From positions 1 to 10,664 of the forward strand of contig NZ_JAVHLH010000078.1 of assembly GCF_031082345.1 (NCBI RefSeq): a DNA stretch of 10,664 bases. The letters are read 5' to 3'. Below, piece by piece: positions 8,902 through 10,664 of this stretch; within the stretch, counting starts at the first letter, position 1; every line of letters begins with the position of its first letter. The DNA comes from Brevundimonas sp. (GTDB taxonomy: Bacteria > Pseudomonadota > Alphaproteobacteria > Caulobacterales > Caulobacteraceae). The notes below the pieces were generated by a model, which searched no databases, was not told the DNA's origin, and saw only the letters and a program-made list of their open reading frames with translations. The position numbers and the translations under genes are program-made.

Positions 8902-10664
8902 CTACAGGAAGCTGTACGGATCCACGTCCACGTTCAGCCGCACGCTGGCCGGGACCTTCACCCGCGCCAGCCAGGCCCGCAGGAAGCCCTGCAGGTCCAC
9001 GTCCCGGTCGGCCCGGACCAGCAGCCGCTTCCTGCGCCGTCCCCGCACCAGCGCCAGCGGCGCGTCGGCGGGCCCATAGACCTCCAGCCGCTCGGCGTTC
9101 GGGATCGAGCCGGCCAGTTCGCGCGCGACCTTCTCGACCGCCGCCGCGTTCTCGCCCGACAGGATGATCGCCGCCAGCCGGCCGTAGGGCGGCAGGGACG
9201 CCGCCTCGCGCTCGGCCATCTCGGCCTCGACGAAGGCGTCGCGATCGCCCGCCGCCAGCGCCATCAGCACCGGATGTTCCGGCGTCCAGGTCTGCAGGAT
9301 CGCCCGCCCCGGCTTCTCCGCCCGCCCGGCCCGGCCGGTCGCCTGGGTCAGCAGCTGGAAGGTCCGCTCGGCCGCCCGCAGGTCGCCGCCCCTCAGACCC
9401 AGATCGGCGTCGACCACCCCGACCAGGGTCAGGTGCGGGAAATTGTGCCCCTTGGCCGCCGCCTGGGTCGCCACCAGAATGTCGATCTCCCCGTCCGCCA
9501 TCCGCTGGATCAGGGCCCGCGCCGACTTGCCGTCCGGCACGGTGTCCGAACTGAACACCGCCGTCCGCGCCTCGGGGAACAGCTGGCGCACCTCCTCCTC
9601 GACCCGCTCCACCCCCGGCCCGACCGCGACCAGCGAATCCTCGGCCCCGCACGAGGGACAGTGTTTCGGCCGCACCATGGTGAAGCCGGTCAGGTGGCAG
9701 ACCAGCCGCCCGGTGTAGCGATGCTCGACCAGCCAGCTGTCGGTGTCCGGCGCCGTCATCCGGTGCCCGCAGGCCCGGCAAAGCACCACCGGCGCATAGC
9801 CCCGCCGGTTCAGGAACAGCAGCGTCTGCTCGCCCCGCGCCAGCGTCTCGCCGATGGCCTCCCTCAGCGGCTGCGACAGCCAGGTCTGCGGATCGGGCGG
9901 GTTCTGCCTCAGGTCCAGCAGGGCGATCTCCGGCATCACCGCCGCCCCGTGCCGCGCCTCCAGCTTCAGCCAGCCATAGCGCCCCAGATGGGCGTTCCAC
10001 AGCGTCTCCAGCGACGGCGTCGCCGAAGCCAGAACCACCGTCGCCCCCTCGATCCGCGCCCGCGCCACGGCCAGGTCGCGGCCATGATAGACCAGCCCCT
10101 CCTCCTGCTTGAACGAGCCGTCGTGTTCCTCGTCCACCACCAGCAGCCGCAGGTTCGCATAGGGCAGGAACAGCGCCGAGCGCGCCCCGACCACGATGTT
10201 GCAGCGCCCCGCGACCACGGCCTCCCAGACCTGCCGCCGCTTCGGCGGGGCCACCCCTGAGTGCCACTCCGCCGGCGCCGCCCCGAACCGCGCCGCGATC
10301 CGCTCGATCAACGCCTGGGTCAGAGCGATTTCCGGCAACAGGATCAGCACCTGGGCCGTCGGATCGGCCCGCAGCGTCCGCGCCGCCGCCTCCAGATAGG
10401 CCTCGGTCTTGCCCGACCCGGTCACCCCATCCAGCAGGAACGGCGCGAACCCGCCCTTCGCCGTCGCCGCCGCGATCACCTCCGCCGCCGCCGCCTGATC
10501 CGGGTTCAGCGTCGCCGGCGCATGGTCCGGGTCGGGCGCGTCGAAGGCGGCCACGGCCTCGATCTCGACGACCTCCAGCACCCCTTCGTCGACCAGCCCC
10601 CTGACCACGCCCGACGACACCCCCGCCGCCCGCGCCAGATCGGGGCCCGGCAGGGCCCGTTCGC
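8902..10664 (-). CDS. priA: PriA primosomal helicase (replication restart), 5' end beyond the window
   Basis: PriA is a superfamily 2 DNA helicase that recognises stalled forks and reloads the replicative helicase. About 586 residues are visible and the frame runs open to the right edge, so roughly the first fifth (the N-terminal DNA-binding domain) is missing. Counting the GTG codon at 10620 as 1: Walker A GVTGSGKT at 65-72, DEEH at 163-166, SATPS at 199-203, motif V TQAAAKGHNFP at 385-395, motif VI QATGRAGR at 426-433, and the C-terminal domain to the stop. The 44 bases beyond 10620 still read as PriA-like (ERALPGPDLARAAG), so that GTG is not the start. The zinc region (281-324) is unusual: C281, C284, C308, C321 and C324 are present, but three expected Cys are Ala290, Thr293 and Thr311. 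It converges with terC. Confidence 0.96.
   Translation of the reverse strand, partial: ERALPGPDLARAAGVSSGVVRGLVDEGVLEVVEIEAVAAFDAPDPDHAPATLNPDQAAAAEVIAAATAKGGFAPFLLDGVTGSGKTEAYLEAAARTLRADPTAQVLILLPEIALTQALIERIAARFGAAPAEWHSGVAPPKRRQVWEAVVAGRCNIVVGARSALFLPYANLRLLVVDEEHDGSFKQEEGLVYHGRDLAVARARIEGATVVLASATPSLETLWNAHLGRYGWLKLEARHGAAVMPEIALLDLRQNPPDPQTWLSQPLREAIGETLARGEQTLLFLNRRGYAPVVLCRACGHRMTAPDTDSWLVEHRYTGRLVCHLTGFTMVRPKHCPSCGAEDSLVAVGPGVERVEEEVRQLFPEARTAVFSSDTVPDGKSARALIQRMADGEIDILVATQAAAKGHNFPHLTLVGVVDADLGLRGGDLRAAERTFQLLTQATGRAGRAEKPGRAILQTWTPEHPVLMALAAGDRDAFVEAEMAEREAASLPPYGRLAAIILSGENAAAVEKVARELAGSIPNAERLEVYGPADAPLALVRGRRRKRLLVRADRDVDLQGFLRAWLARVKVPASVRLNVDVDPYSFL

Noticed and set aside
8890..10260. 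Plus-strand open frame of 456 codons opposite priA, and a second minus frame at 8882-10267
   Set aside because: Both are shadow frames of priA with Arg/Gly/Pro or Arg/Gln/His bias; the PriA frame has all the helicase motifs.

Overview
The window is GC-rich chromosomal DNA that looks like a member of the Caulobacterales, most probably Brevundimonas or a close relative. This rests on the F1-only atpHAGDC order without F0 genes, Caulobacter-style promoter words (TTGAC-type -35 with GCTA-type -10), the short AtpC, the Ala/Lys-rich AtpD tail and the overall protein character. The genus is an inference from memory of such proteins, not from a search.

Layout. (1) 1-569: a small secreted acidic four-cysteine protein on the plus strand (GTG start at 134), then a hairpin-dense, gene-free stretch. 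(2) 570-1376: two minus-strand genes, a DUF1272 cysteine-rich protein and, upstream of it, a Gdx/SugE-type small multidrug resistance (SMR) transporter. They are separated by a three-hairpin repeat. The transporter has a recognisable promoter and a leader of about 94 nt with two hairpins, one of them with an ACGG tetraloop resembling half of a guanidine-II riboswitch. (3) 1388-1585: a cluster of REP-like inverted repeats around the intrinsic terminator of the atp operon. (4) 1589-6515: the complete F1 ATP synthase operon atpH-atpA-atpG-atpD-atpC on the minus strand, with atpD and atpC overlapping by one base. (5) 6516-6781: a divergent promoter region. (6) 6782-8600: two plus-strand genes, an exported endonuclease/exonuclease/phosphatase-fold protein and a YgdQ-like TerC family membrane protein. 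(7) 8601-8901: an intergenic stretch with a strong hairpin and a 9-bp tandem repeat. (8) 8902 to the right edge: the 3' four fifths or so of priA on the minus strand.

Function. The core is housekeeping: the catalytic head of ATP synthase and the replication-restart helicase PriA. The accessory genes (guanidinium-type exporter, DUF1272, exported phosphoesterase, TerC) are small envelope or metabolic functions with no obvious shared pathway. I found no mobile element, CRISPR array, rRNA or tRNA, and no convincing new multi-gene system. The points most worth following are the PriA zinc region, where three of the four ligands of one zinc site are replaced while the other site is intact, the ACGG hairpin upstream of the exporter, and the AtpC that consists only of the beta-sandwich domain.
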